Below are positions 27,178-35,752 of a stretch of 64,000 bases of DNA, piece by piece. The stretch comes from Halieaceae bacterium UBA5044 (GTDB taxonomy: Bacteria; Pseudomonadota; Gammaproteobacteria; Pseudomonadales; Halieaceae). A model generated the notes under the pieces. It worked only from the letters and a program-made list of their open reading frames with translations. It did not search any database and was not told where the DNA came from. Numbering within the stretch: position 1 is the first letter of the stretch; every line of letters begins with the position of its first letter. The stretch is from the NCBI GenBank assembly GCA_002416125.1, contig DIBU01000001.1, positions 124,001 to 188,000 on the forward strand, in the 5' to 3' direction. The position numbers and the translations under genes were made by a program.

Positions 27178-28407
27178 ATGAGTGAATGGACACCGCCGGC
27201 CCGCCCTGAATGGGTGCAGCGCGTCATTGACGAAGGGCAGCACATGGACATCCGCAGCCTGGTGCCTCTGCGCGCCGAGGAGCTGATGGACACCGCTCGA
27301 CGCAATACCGGCTTCGCTGATTTTGGCAGTGATGACTGGCTGGAGGGTTTTCACGTCTTCCTGCAGGCACTGGAGGAGGAAGCGGACCTGCACCTGCTCG
27401 GCAGGCTGATGACCCGCTCCGATATCCTCCGCTGGCTGGAGGCGCGACTGGGCATCGAAGCGGCTTACGCACAACACCCGGAAATCGAGGATGAAGTGAT
27501 TGACCAGCCGGTCGTCATCACCGGCCTGCCGCGCTCGGGCACGTCCATACTCTTTGAGCTGCTGGCGCAGGACATGCGGTTTGGCTCCCCGCGCAACTGG
27601 GAAATGATGTTTCCCTACCCCCCGCCGGAGGCCGCGCATTACCACAATGACCCGCGGATAGCGCGCTGCGAACACCTGGTGACGCAGTGGAAACGCGTAG
27701 TCCCCAGCTACGCCACCATGCACGAAATGGGCGCGGAGATACCCAACGAATGCATCGTCGCCATGAGCTGCACATTCCGCAGCGAGAATCTGCCGGGGCA
27801 GTACCAGATACCACGCTACAACGACTGGTATTACCAGCAGGATCTGGCACCGGCCTACCGCTACTACAAGCGCATGCTGAAAGTGTTGCAGTGGAAAAAC
27901 CCGCGCCAGCACTGGCTGCTCAAGGCACCCTCGCACCTCGGCAACCTGTCCGTGCTGTTTCAGGTGTTCCCGGATGCACGGGTGGTCATTACCCACCGCG
28001 ATCCGATTGTAGCGCAGGCTTCCGTCACCAACCTGCTGGGCACCCTGTACTGGATGCGCAGCAGCAAGGCCTTTGACGCCCGCGCCTTCGAGAGCCTGAT
28101 GACGCCCGAGGCAGGCGCCGCGCGGCTCAACGCCGTAATTGACCTGCTGCAGAGCGGCCTGCTGCCCAACGGCCAGCTGCACAGTTTCCTGTATCACGAC
28201 CTGATACAGGAGCCACTGCCCGCGCTGGCGAACCTTTTCCAGGCGCTGGGCATGCCACTCGACGCGGCCGGGCGCAACGCCATGCAGGCTTATCTGTCAC
28301 GCAAGCCCCAGGGCAAGTTCGGGCGGCATGAGTACAGCGTGACCGATGCTCAGCGGCAGCTGTACCAGCGCTACCAGACGTTCTTCAGCGTGCCGGACGA
28401 AGCCTGA
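27178..28407 (+). CDS. Sulfotransferase-family protein
   Basis: A 409-residue protein of the bacterial sulfotransferase family 3 type. The 5'-phosphosulfate loop VVITGLPRSGTS is at 112-123, and the 3'-phosphate motif VVITHRDPIVAQAS is at about 273-286. Such proteins transfer sulfate from PAPS or use the fold for related chemistry; many in this family, next to DUF1214 genes, have no proven sulfotransferase activity. It ends the group and lies 114 bases before gmk, marking the right-hand end of the accessory block. Confidence 0.8.
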   Translation: MSEWTPPARPEWVQRVIDEGQHMDIRSLVPLRAEELMDTARRNTGFADFGSDDWLEGFHVFLQALEEEADLHLLGRLMTRSDILRWLEARLGIEAAYAQHPEIEDEVIDQPVVITGLPRSGTSILFELLAQDMRFGSPRNWEMMFPYPPPEAAHYHNDPRIARCEHLVTQWKRVVPSYATMHEMGAEIPNECIVAMSCTFRSENLPGQYQIPRYNDWYYQQDLAPAYRYYKRMLKVLQWKNPRQHWLLKAPSHLGNLSVLFQVFPDARVVITHRDPIVAQASVTNLLGTLYWMRSSKAFDARAFESLMTPEAGAARLNAVIDLLQSGLLPNGQLHSFLYHDLIQEPLPALANLFQALGMPLDAAGRNAMQAYLSRKPQGKFGRHEYSVTDAQRQLYQRYQTFFSVPDEA

Positions 28408-28521
28408 CCCTGCGACGGACCTGTTCCCTGAGAGTCCGCTGCGGGAAACGCCCCCACTTGCACTTCGCAATGTGTAAAATGCTGCTGAGACTGCACGACG
28501 CCACAAGGACAGCTGCCGCCC

Positions 28522-29142
28522 ATGAACGCCACCGGAACCCTGTATACCGTCTCCGCGCCCAGCGGCGCCGGCAAGACCAGTCTGGTCAATGCCCTGCTGG
28601 AGCGCCGCCCGTCGCTGCAAGTCTCGGTATCCCATACCACCCGACCGCAGCGCCCGGGTGAGCAGGATGGGGTGAACTATCATTTTGTCGATGAAGCCAC
28701 CTTCATTGGCATGCTGGAGCAAGCGGCCTTTCTTGAACACGCCCGGGTTTTCGGCAACCTCTATGGCACCTCCCAGGCCTGGGTTGAGGCGCAGCTGGCC
28801 GCCGGTACCGACGTTATTCTCGAAATCGACTGGCAGGGCGCCGCCCAGGTGAAACGGCTGCTGCCCGACACCTGCGGCATCTTCATCCTGCCGCCCTCGC
28901 GCGAGGCTCTGGAGCAGCGTCTCACGGGCCGCGGCCAGGACGATCCCGCGGTGATTGCCAGCCGCCTCGCAGAGGCTGTGGAGGAGATGTCGCACTACGT
29001 GCAGTCAGACTACCTCGTGGTCAACAACGACTTCGAGGTGGCACTGATGGAGCTGGAGGCGATCGTGATTGGTCAACGCCTGCAGACCGCGCGCCAGCAA
29101 CAGGTACTCAGTGGTCTGCTGCAGGATCTGTTGAAGCCCTGA
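28522..29142 (+). CDS. gmk: Guanylate kinase
   Basis: Gmk phosphorylates GMP to GDP. The 206-residue protein has the P-loop SAPSGAGKTS at 11-20, the GMP-binding pattern SHTTRPQRPGEQDGVNYHFV, and EIDWQGAAQVK in the middle. It starts the conserved gmk-rpoZ-spoT-ridA block that supplies and senses guanine nucleotides. In Pseudomonas yicC would be directly upstream; here that junction carries the accessory block. Confidence 0.97.
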   Translation: MNATGTLYTVSAPSGAGKTSLVNALLERRPSLQVSVSHTTRPQRPGEQDGVNYHFVDEATFIGMLEQAAFLEHARVFGNLYGTSQAWVEAQLAAGTDVILEIDWQGAAQVKRLLPDTCGIFILPPSREALEQRLTGRGQDDPAVIASRLAEAVEEMSHYVQSDYLVVNNDFEVALMELEAIVIGQRLQTARQQQVLSGLLQDLLKP

Positions 29143-29205
29143 AGCGCGCGCCGGGCGTATTATTCACACAGCGGACGCGCTATACACTAAGGGGCCGGAT
29201 CCGGG

Positions 29206-29211
29206 TATAAT
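29206..29211 (+). promoter_or_regulatory. Likely -10 box upstream of rpoZ
   Basis: A consensus TATAAT lies 37 bases upstream of the rpoZ start in the 105-base gap after gmk. The matching -35 region is weak, so the promoter might be activator-dependent or of moderate strength. It would allow rpoZ-spoT to be transcribed apart from gmk. Confidence 0.4.
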
Positions 29212-29247
29212 TGAGGGTTCGTTAACCCTGACAGGAATCACCCGCAC

Positions 29248-29508
29248 ATGGCACGCGTAACCGTAGAAGACTGCCTTGAAAACGTCGACAACCGCTTTGA
29301 ACTGGTCATGGTCGCCAGCAAACGCGCCCGCCAGATCGCCACCGGCGGCAAGGATCCCCTGGTCGAGGAAGAATCGGACAAGCCCACGGTGATCGCGCTG
29401 CGCGAAATCGCTGAAGGCCTGATCAACTCCTCCATCCTCACCCGCGAAGAAGAGCGCGATGCGGAAGAGGAGCTGGCCGAGGTCATGGGGGCCCACGAGC
29501 CGCTCTAA
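29248..29508 (+). CDS. rpoZ: RNA polymerase omega subunit
   Basis: An 86-residue omega subunit with the family start MARVTVEDCLENVDNRFELV, the RARQIATGG motif, and KPTVIALREIAEG. Omega helps beta-prime fold and assemble, and forms part of a (p)ppGpp site on RNA polymerase, which fits its place next to spoT. It is followed by spoT after 36 bases. Confidence 0.97.
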   Translation: MARVTVEDCLENVDNRFELVMVASKRARQIATGGKDPLVEEESDKPTVIALREIAEGLINSSILTREEERDAEEELAEVMGAHEPL

Positions 29509-29544
29509 CGGCTCAGGGCTGCCGTGGTAAGCAGGTAACAGAAC

Positions 29545-31698
29545 ATGCAGACCATAGACGCCCTCGACTCCACCCTGCGCAGCTACCTGAATCCTGCGCA
29601 GGCGCAACAGGTGCGCCGCGCCTACTACTTTGCAGAACAGGCGCACTTCGGCCAGGTCCGCCGCACCGGCGAGCCCTACGTCACGCACCCACTGGCCGTG
29701 GCCGGTATCCTCGCCGACATGCACATGGACCACCAGAGCCTGATGGCCGCCATGCTGCACGATGTCATCGAAGACACCGGCATCGAAAAGGATTCCATCG
29801 GCAGCCAGTTCGGCCCCGCCGTCGCCGAACTGGTCGATGGCGTGAGCAAGCTCACCCAGATGGAATTCGGTTCGCTGGCTGAAAAGCAGGCAGAAAACTT
29901 CCAGAAAATGGCGCTGGCCATGGCGCGGGACATTCGCGTCATTCTGGTGAAACTGGCCGACCGACTGCACAACATGCGCACGCTGGGCGTGCTGCCCCAA
30001 GACAAGGCGCGGCGCATCGCCCGCGAGACCCTGGAAATCTACGCGCCCATCGCCATGCGCCTGGGCATGAATGCCGTGCGTATGGAATTCGAGGATCTCG
30101 GCTTCAGCGCCCTCTACCCGATGCGCGCATCGCGCATCAAGGCCGCCATCCGCGCCAGCAGCGGCTACCGCAAGGAACTGGTGGACAAGATCCGCCACCA
30201 GATTGAATCCACACTGGAGCAGGAAGGCCACGATGTCGAGGTGATCGGCCGCGAGAAGCACCTCTACAGCATTTACAGCAAGATGAAATCCAAGAAGAAG
30301 TCCTTCTCGGAGATCATGGACATCTACGCGTTTCGCATCATCGTCGACTCGGTGGATACCTGCTACCGGGTACTGGGCTCGGTACACAGTCTGTACAAGC
30401 CGGTCCCCGGCGAGTTCAGCGACTACATTGCCATTCCCAAGGCCAACGGTTACCAGTCACTGCACACCGTGTTGATGGGCATGCACGGCGTGCCCATCGA
30501 GATCCAGATTCGCACGCGCGAAATGGAAGAAATGGCCAATAACGGCATCGCGGCACACTGGCTGTACAAAAGCGACAGCCACTCCGCGAACGGCAGCCAC
30601 GCCCGCGCCAGGGAGTGGGTACAGGGCCTCCTTGAAATGCAGCAGCGCGCCGGTAACTCGCTGGAGTTTATCGAGAGCGTCAAGATCGACCTGTTCCCCG
30701 ACGAGATTTACGTGTTCACGCCAAAGGGACGCATTCTCGAGCTGCCCCGCGGCGCCACAGCGGTGGACTTCGCTTTCGCGGTGCACACCGATGTCGGCAA
30801 CAGCTGCGTCGCCTGCCGCATCAACCGGCGTCTGGCGCCATTGTCGGAGCCGCTGCAGAGCGGCCAGACGGTGGAAATCCTCACCGCTCCGGGCGCCCGT
30901 CCAAACCCGTCATGGTTCAACTACGCGGTGACCGCCAAGGCACGCACCAACATCCGTCACTTCCTCAAGCACCAGACGCGGGAAGACTCGGTGGCCCTGG
31001 GCAAGCGTCTCCTCGACAAGGCCCTGCAAGCCTTCGACAGCACTCTCGAACAGCTGCCTGAAGATCGCCTGCAGGATTACCTCGCCAACAATGACTACAG
31101 TGCGCTGGACGACCTGCTGGAGGACATCGCCCGCGGCAACCGCCTGCCGCCGATCACCGCGCAGCAGATCCTCGGGGAATTTGTGGAACCCTCCGAGTCT
31201 GCGGAACGCAAGCTGCAACCGGTGGCGATTCGGGGTACCGAAGGCTTCATGGTGACCTATGCACGCTGCTGCCACCCCATCCCGGGCGACCCCATCGAAG
31301 GCTACCTGAGCTCTGAAAAGGGCGTAGTCGTGCACCGTGAGCGCTGCAAGAACCTGATGGAGATGCGGGAGAACCGCGAGCGTCTGGTGGCCCTGCGCTG
31401 GGATGACCAGGTGCAGGGTGAATACCTGACAGAGCTGCGCATCGAGGTAGAAAACCGCCGCGGCATGATCGCGGTGCTCGCCACCCGCATCAACAGCATG
31501 GGGGTGAATATCGAGAAAATCTCCACCGAGGACAAGGACTACCAGTTCACCTTCGTGGATCTGGCGATGCAGGTGACCAACCGCGTGCATCTCGCCAACA
31601 TCATGAAACGGCTGCGCACGGTAAACTCTGTGCGCCGCGTGTCCCGACTGAAAAACGAAGCGCCAGCACGGCGCGTGAAACCCGGAGCAAACCGTTGA
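29545..31698 (+). CDS. spoT: Bifunctional (p)ppGpp synthase/hydrolase
   Basis: A 717-residue RelA/SpoT protein. The HD hydrolase domain is intact (YVTHPLAVAGILADMHMD, then HDVIEDTG at 72-79). The synthetase domain has YAFRIIVDSVDTCYRVLGSVH and GYQSLHTVLMGMHG. TGS and zinc-finger-type regions follow (TPKGRILELPRGATAVDFAF; ARCCHPIPGDPI), then an ACT domain at the C-terminus. Intact hydrolase residues argue for SpoT rather than RelA. The stop overlaps the TTG start of ridA, so the two are coupled. Confidence 0.97.
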   Translation: MQTIDALDSTLRSYLNPAQAQQVRRAYYFAEQAHFGQVRRTGEPYVTHPLAVAGILADMHMDHQSLMAAMLHDVIEDTGIEKDSIGSQFGPAVAELVDGVSKLTQMEFGSLAEKQAENFQKMALAMARDIRVILVKLADRLHNMRTLGVLPQDKARRIARETLEIYAPIAMRLGMNAVRMEFEDLGFSALYPMRASRIKAAIRASSGYRKELVDKIRHQIESTLEQEGHDVEVIGREKHLYSIYSKMKSKKKSFSEIMDIYAFRIIVDSVDTCYRVLGSVHSLYKPVPGEFSDYIAIPKANGYQSLHTVLMGMHGVPIEIQIRTREMEEMANNGIAAHWLYKSDSHSANGSHARAREWVQGLLEMQQRAGNSLEFIESVKIDLFPDEIYVFTPKGRILELPRGATAVDFAFAVHTDVGNSCVACRINRRLAPLSEPLQSGQTVEILTAPGARPNPSWFNYAVTAKARTNIRHFLKHQTREDSVALGKRLLDKALQAFDSTLEQLPEDRLQDYLANNDYSALDDLLEDIARGNRLPPITAQQILGEFVEPSESAERKLQPVAIRGTEGFMVTYARCCHPIPGDPIEGYLSSEKGVVVHRERCKNLMEMRENRERLVALRWDDQVQGEYLTELRIEVENRRGMIAVLATRINSMGVNIEKISTEDKDYQFTFVDLAMQVTNRVHLANIMKRLRTVNSVRRVSRLKNEAPARRVKPGANR

Positions 31699-32078
31699 CC
31701 AATCGAGCCATTATCTCCACCCCAGACGCCCCCGAAGCCATCGGGCCCTATTCGCAGGCTGTGAAAGTGGGCAACACCGTGTGGCTGTCGGGTCAGATTC
31801 CGCTGGTGCCGGGCACCATGGAGCTGGTCACGGGTGATATTCAGGCCCAGGCCCGGCAGGTGTTCAGCAACCTCGCCGCGGTGGCCGAGGCTGCGGGCGG
31901 CAGTCTCGCCAGTGTGGTGAAGATCAACATCTCGCTGACGGATATGGCGGACTTTGCGGCGGTCAACGAGGTCATGGCGGAGTTTCTGCAGCCGCCGTTT
32001 CCGGCGCGCGCCTGTGTCCAGGTCGCCGGTCTGCCCAAGGGTGTCGCCATTGAAGTTGAGGCGATTCTGGTCGTCTAG
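31695..32078 (+). CDS. ridA: RidA-family imine/enamine deaminase
   Basis: A 127-residue RidA/YjgF protein that hydrolyses reactive enamines and imines produced by PLP enzymes. It has the start ISTPDAPEAIGPYSQAV, SGQIPLVPG and the C-terminal ARACVQVAGLPKGVAIEVEAI with the catalytic arginine. The start is a TTG overlapping the spoT stop (TTGA), with a CGGAG site upstream. Its 3' end overlaps the convergent SDR gene by four bases. Confidence 0.95.
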   Translation: MTNRAIISTPDAPEAIGPYSQAVKVGNTVWLSGQIPLVPGTMELVTGDIQAQARQVFSNLAAVAEAAGGSLASVVKINISLTDMADFAAVNEVMAEFLQPPFPARACVQVAGLPKGVAIEVEAILVV

Positions 32079-32932
32079 ACCCGCGCCCGCAGCACCGCGC
32101 TGTAGCCGCTGCGGTAGTCGGGATAGCGCAGCCGGTAGCCGCTCGCGGTCAGCGCCCTGTTGCGGCAGCGCTTGTGTGCCACACTGCGCGGCGTTGAGGC
32201 GCCGGTTTGCCAGGTATCCAGGCCCAGCGCGCGGGCCAGCCAGGTTTCCACTTCGTACTGCGGCGCAGGATTGTTGTCCACGGCAATGATGCGCGGGGCA
32301 GGCGCAATACCCTGTGCCCAGCGCTGCAACAGCCAGGCCAGCAGGCCAGCCACGTCCTCCCGGTGAATGCGGTTGCTGTAGCGAACCGGTGATGCTGCAC
32401 ACAGCTCACCGCGCGCGACACGTCGCAGCAGGAATCCCTCCGGGTCGCCATAAATACCGGCACTGCGCACTGTGCAGGCTGGGTGGAGTGAATCAAACAG
32501 CTGCTGTTCGGCGTCGATAATCGCCCCGGCGGCAGGATCGGTCGTCACGAGAGGGCTGTCATCCTCCACCCAGCCGCCATCCGCTTCCGCGTAGACCCGC
32601 GTGCTGGAGACCATGAGTATGCCCGCCGGGCGGTGGCTGCCCAGCCCCCGCAACACAGCGCCCACGGCGTCGCTGAAGCCCGCCCTGTAGCCTGCTTCGC
32701 CACTGCCGGCAGGTTTCAGGGTGAGCAGCACAAAATCCGGCGCCAGTGTCTGCAGCATCGACAGGTCGGCGTTTGCGGCAGCGTAGTTCGCGGCGAGGCC
32801 TGTGAACGCCACAGGCAACTGCCCAATGTCCCGGCGCAGGCCGGTCACCGCCCAGCCGGCGCTCGCCAGGGACAGCCCCGCCCGGGTACCCAGGTCACCA
32901 CAGCCGACAATCAGCACACTTTTGTTCTTCAT
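32075..32932 (-). CDS. NAD(P)-dependent epimerase/dehydratase-like protein (YeeZ type)
   Basis: A 285-residue extended-SDR-like protein. The Rossmann motif VLIVGCGDLGTRAGLSLASAGW is at the N-terminus and the region MVSSTRVYAEADGGWVEDDSPL resembles the active-site stretch of nucleotide-sugar epimerases. HREDVAGLLAWLLQRW is the usual C-terminal block. YeeZ-type proteins have no settled substrate. The ATG at 32932 has an AAGGCG site. It is convergent with ridA and divergent from recG. Confidence 0.75.
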   Translation of the reverse strand: MKNKSVLIVGCGDLGTRAGLSLASAGWAVTGLRRDIGQLPVAFTGLAANYAAANADLSMLQTLAPDFVLLTLKPAGSGEAGYRAGFSDAVGAVLRGLGSHRPAGILMVSSTRVYAEADGGWVEDDSPLVTTDPAAGAIIDAEQQLFDSLHPACTVRSAGIYGDPEGFLLRRVARGELCAASPVRYSNRIHREDVAGLLAWLLQRWAQGIAPAPRIIAVDNNPAPQYEVETWLARALGLDTWQTGASTPRSVAHKRCRNRALTASGYRLRYPDYRSGYSAVLRARV

Positions 32933-33076
32933 TTCGCCTTCCCTGACTGGTTACACTACCGGGCTTTCACCTGAATGGGCGCCGCGCAGTGATTACAGGC
33001 CACTCCCGTCTGCATTGTACCCCTGAATACACGTCACACGGCGCCCGCCATTCTCAATCCGGCGCGGGAGCAGACC

Positions 33077-35164
33077 GTGACGGTACTTGAACCGGTGCCG
33101 GTAACCGCGCTGCGCGGGGTAGGTCCGCGACTGGCGGCACAGCTGGCGGATTACGGCATCACCCAGGTCGAGGACCTGCTGTTTCACCTGCCGCTACGTT
33201 ACCAGGACCGCACACGGATCACGCCCATCGCGGGCCTGCAGGACGGTAGCGAAGTCACCGTGGAAGGGGAAGTGCGTCTCGCGGATATCGTTTTCGGCCG
33301 CCGTCGCAGCCTCGTGGCCCGCATCCAGGACGGCACCGGCACGCTCACCCTGCGCTTTTTCCACTTCAGCGCGGCGCAGAAGAACAGCCTGCAACCGGGA
33401 ACGCGCCTGCGCTGCTTTGGCCAGGTGCGTCGAGGCGCCAACGGCTTCGAGATATTCCACCCGGAGTACCGGGCCCTGGAAACGGGTGAGGCCCGTGGCG
33501 CGTCACGCAGTACCGGGGAAGAGACGCTCACCCCCGTATATCCCACCACGACGGGCATAGGACAGGCCCAGTGGCGCAAGCTGTGCGGCCAGGCGCTGGG
33601 CTTTCTGCAACGGGCACAGCCCCGGGACCTGCTGCCCGCAGACAGTGGCCAGGCTTTCACCCTTGTACAGGCCCTGCAATACCTGCATGCGCCCCCACCG
33701 GATGCGCCCCTGGACGCGCTGCTGGAGGGCCGCCATCCCGCCCAGCTGCGCCTGGCGCTGGAAGAGCTGGTCGCCCATCACCTGTCGCTGCTGCGCTTGC
33801 GGGCGCGGCAGCAAGCCACACCGGCACCCGCTTTGCACGTCGACAGAGGCCAGCCGCTGCAGCAGGCGCTACTGCAAAGCCTGCCGTTTACACCCACCGG
33901 CGCCCAGCAGCGGGTGATGACGGAGATTGCCGCTGATCTGGCGAGGCCGGTGCCCATGCTGCGCCTGGTGCAGGGTGATGTGGGTTCGGGCAAAACCCTG
34001 GTGGCCGCCCATGCGGCACTGCAGGCCATCGCCAATGGCTATCAGGTGGCGCTGATGGCGCCCACGGAGATCCTCGCCGAGCAACACCGGCTGAATTTCG
34101 AACACTGGTTCGCACCGCTCGGCATCACGGTCGAATGGCTGAGTGGACGGGTCAAGGGTAAGGCTCGACAAGTGGCGACCGAGCGCCTCGCCACGGGCGA
34201 GGCGGCCCTGGCGATTGGCACGCATGCCCTGTTTCAGGAGGCGGTGGCGTTTCACCGGCTGGGGCTGGTGATGGTCGACGAGCAACACAAGTTCGGCGTG
34301 CACCAGCGCCTCGCCCTGAGCCAGAAAGCCGGTAGCGAGGGCCGGCCGCACCAGCTGGTACTGACCGCGACACCGATCCCCCGCACACTCTCCATGGTCG
34401 CCTACGCCGACCTCGATTTCTCGGTGATCGATGAGTTGCCCCCGGGCCGGGAGCCGGTTACCACGGTGCTCATCGACAGCCAGCGGCGTGACCAGGTGAT
34501 CGCCCGGGTTGCCCACGCCTGCGCCAGCGGACGGCAGGCCTACTGGGTGTGCACGCTGATCGAGGAGAGTGATTCCCTGCAGGCGCAGGCGGCGGAGGCA
34601 ACCGCCGAACTGCTGCGGGAGGCACTGCCCGGGCTGCAGATCGGCCTGGTGCACGGGCGCATGAAAGCGGCAGAAAAAGCCTCGGTGATGGACGCCTTCA
34701 AGGGCGGCGAGATCGCCCTGCTGGTAGCGACCACGGTGATCGAAGTGGGCGTGGATGTGCCCAACGCCAGTCTGATGGTGATCGAAAACCCCGAACGCCT
34801 CGGGCTGGCACAGCTGCACCAACTGCGCGGCCGCGTCGGCCGTGGCGGCGGTGCCAGCCACTGTGTGCTGCTGTACCAATCCCCATTGTCCCGCAGCGGA
34901 CAGCAGCGCCTGCTGGCGCTACGGGAAAGCAACGACGGCTTTTACATCGCGGAGAAGGACCTGGAACTGCGCGGCCCGGGCGAAGTGCTGGGCACCCGGC
35001 AAACCGGGCTGCTTGCCTTCCGTATTGCCGAGCTGCCCGCGCACAATCACCTGCTGGACGCGGTTCACGCCATCGCCCACACTCTGCAGCAGGGGGACCC
35101 CGCGGTCATCGAAGCGCTGATTCAGCGCTGGACCGCGCAGCGGGAGAAGTTCGCCGAGGTCTGA
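33077..35164 (+). CDS. recG: ATP-dependent DNA helicase RecG
   Basis: RecG remodels stalled replication forks and Holliday junctions. The 695-residue protein has the N-terminal wedge/OB domain (VTALRGVGPRLAAQLADYGI; GTLTLRFFHFSAAQK), Walker A GDVGSGKT at about 300-307, the DEQH box in MVDEQHKFG, and helicase C-terminal motifs (VATTVIEVGVDVPNAS; QLRGRVGRG). The start is a GTG with a GGGAG site. It converges with the DUF1415 gene. Confidence 0.97.
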   Translation: MTVLEPVPVTALRGVGPRLAAQLADYGITQVEDLLFHLPLRYQDRTRITPIAGLQDGSEVTVEGEVRLADIVFGRRRSLVARIQDGTGTLTLRFFHFSAAQKNSLQPGTRLRCFGQVRRGANGFEIFHPEYRALETGEARGASRSTGEETLTPVYPTTTGIGQAQWRKLCGQALGFLQRAQPRDLLPADSGQAFTLVQALQYLHAPPPDAPLDALLEGRHPAQLRLALEELVAHHLSLLRLRARQQATPAPALHVDRGQPLQQALLQSLPFTPTGAQQRVMTEIAADLARPVPMLRLVQGDVGSGKTLVAAHAALQAIANGYQVALMAPTEILAEQHRLNFEHWFAPLGITVEWLSGRVKGKARQVATERLATGEAALAIGTHALFQEAVAFHRLGLVMVDEQHKFGVHQRLALSQKAGSEGRPHQLVLTATPIPRTLSMVAYADLDFSVIDELPPGREPVTTVLIDSQRRDQVIARVAHACASGRQAYWVCTLIEESDSLQAQAAEATAELLREALPGLQIGLVHGRMKAAEKASVMDAFKGGEIALLVATTVIEVGVDVPNASLMVIENPERLGLAQLHQLRGRVGRGGGASHCVLLYQSPLSRSGQQRLLALRESNDGFYIAEKDLELRGPGEVLGTRQTGLLAFRIAELPAHNHLLDAVHAIAHTLQQGDPAVIEALIQRWTAQREKFAEV

Positions 35165-35173
35165 CTGCAGCAG

Positions 35174-35752
35174 CTACAGTGCCTGCCACTCCGCCAGCTG
35201 CGCCGCCAGCGCGGCGCGCCCGATACTGTTCAAACGGGCAATGTTCGTCTCGGGAATACGCTCGGGATTGGGCCAGCGAGCCAGCGCCTCTTCCAGCAGG
35301 TCTTCGCGCAGCAGGTGAATGACCGGCAGCGGCGCCCGGTTACTGTAGTGGCTGGCTGCCTGGGCCGGCTCACCCGCGAACTGGTACTCCGGGTGAAAAC
35401 TCGCCAGCTGCACGATGCCCTCGAGACCGGCAGCCTGCAGCAGCGTGTTCGCGTGATCGAGGTAATCCAGGTACGCATCGAAGGAAGCCAGCGCCCCGGT
35501 GAAGGCCAGCAGCGTGGTGGCCACCTCGTCCCGTGTGCTGTTCAGCAGGAGGTCAAACTCCGCGAGCAGGCAGCCGTCCATCTCACGCTGGCCTGCAGCA
35601 CTGTCGCTGGCCTCGCACACCACAACGCGCAGTGCTGGCGAACCCAGCAGCGGGCGCGCAAAGGGGCACAGGTTGAGGCCGACAACCGCACCTTCCAGCC
35701 AGGCCTCCAGCTGCCGCCGGGCACGCTGGGCATCCAGCGGGCCGCGGCTCAG
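35174..35752 (-). CDS. DUF1415 family protein, apparent CTG start
   Basis: A DUF1415 protein of about 192 residues. Its N-terminal homology begins near QRARRQLEAWLEGAVVGLNL followed by CPFA, and continues to PERIPETNIARLNSIG. There is no ATG, GTG or TTG in frame upstream of this block; the first GTG (35623) would delete the conserved CPFA segment. A CTG at 35752 overlaps the rubredoxin-reductase stop (CTGA), which would give translational coupling and a normal length. No clear Shine-Dalgarno is seen. The function is unknown. Confidence 0.7.
   Translation of the reverse strand: MSRGPLDAQRARRQLEAWLEGAVVGLNLCPFARPLLGSPALRVVVCEASDSAAGQREMDGCLLAEFDLLLNSTRDEVATTLLAFTGALASFDAYLDYLDHANTLLQAAGLEGIVQLASFHPEYQFAGEPAQAASHYSNRAPLPVIHLLREDLLEEALARWPNPERIPETNIARLNSIGRAALAAQLAEWQAL

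Noticed and set aside
4703..28521. Prophage, integrative element or IS
   Set aside because: No integrase, transposase, phage structural gene, att-like repeat or tRNA was found at or inside the block.
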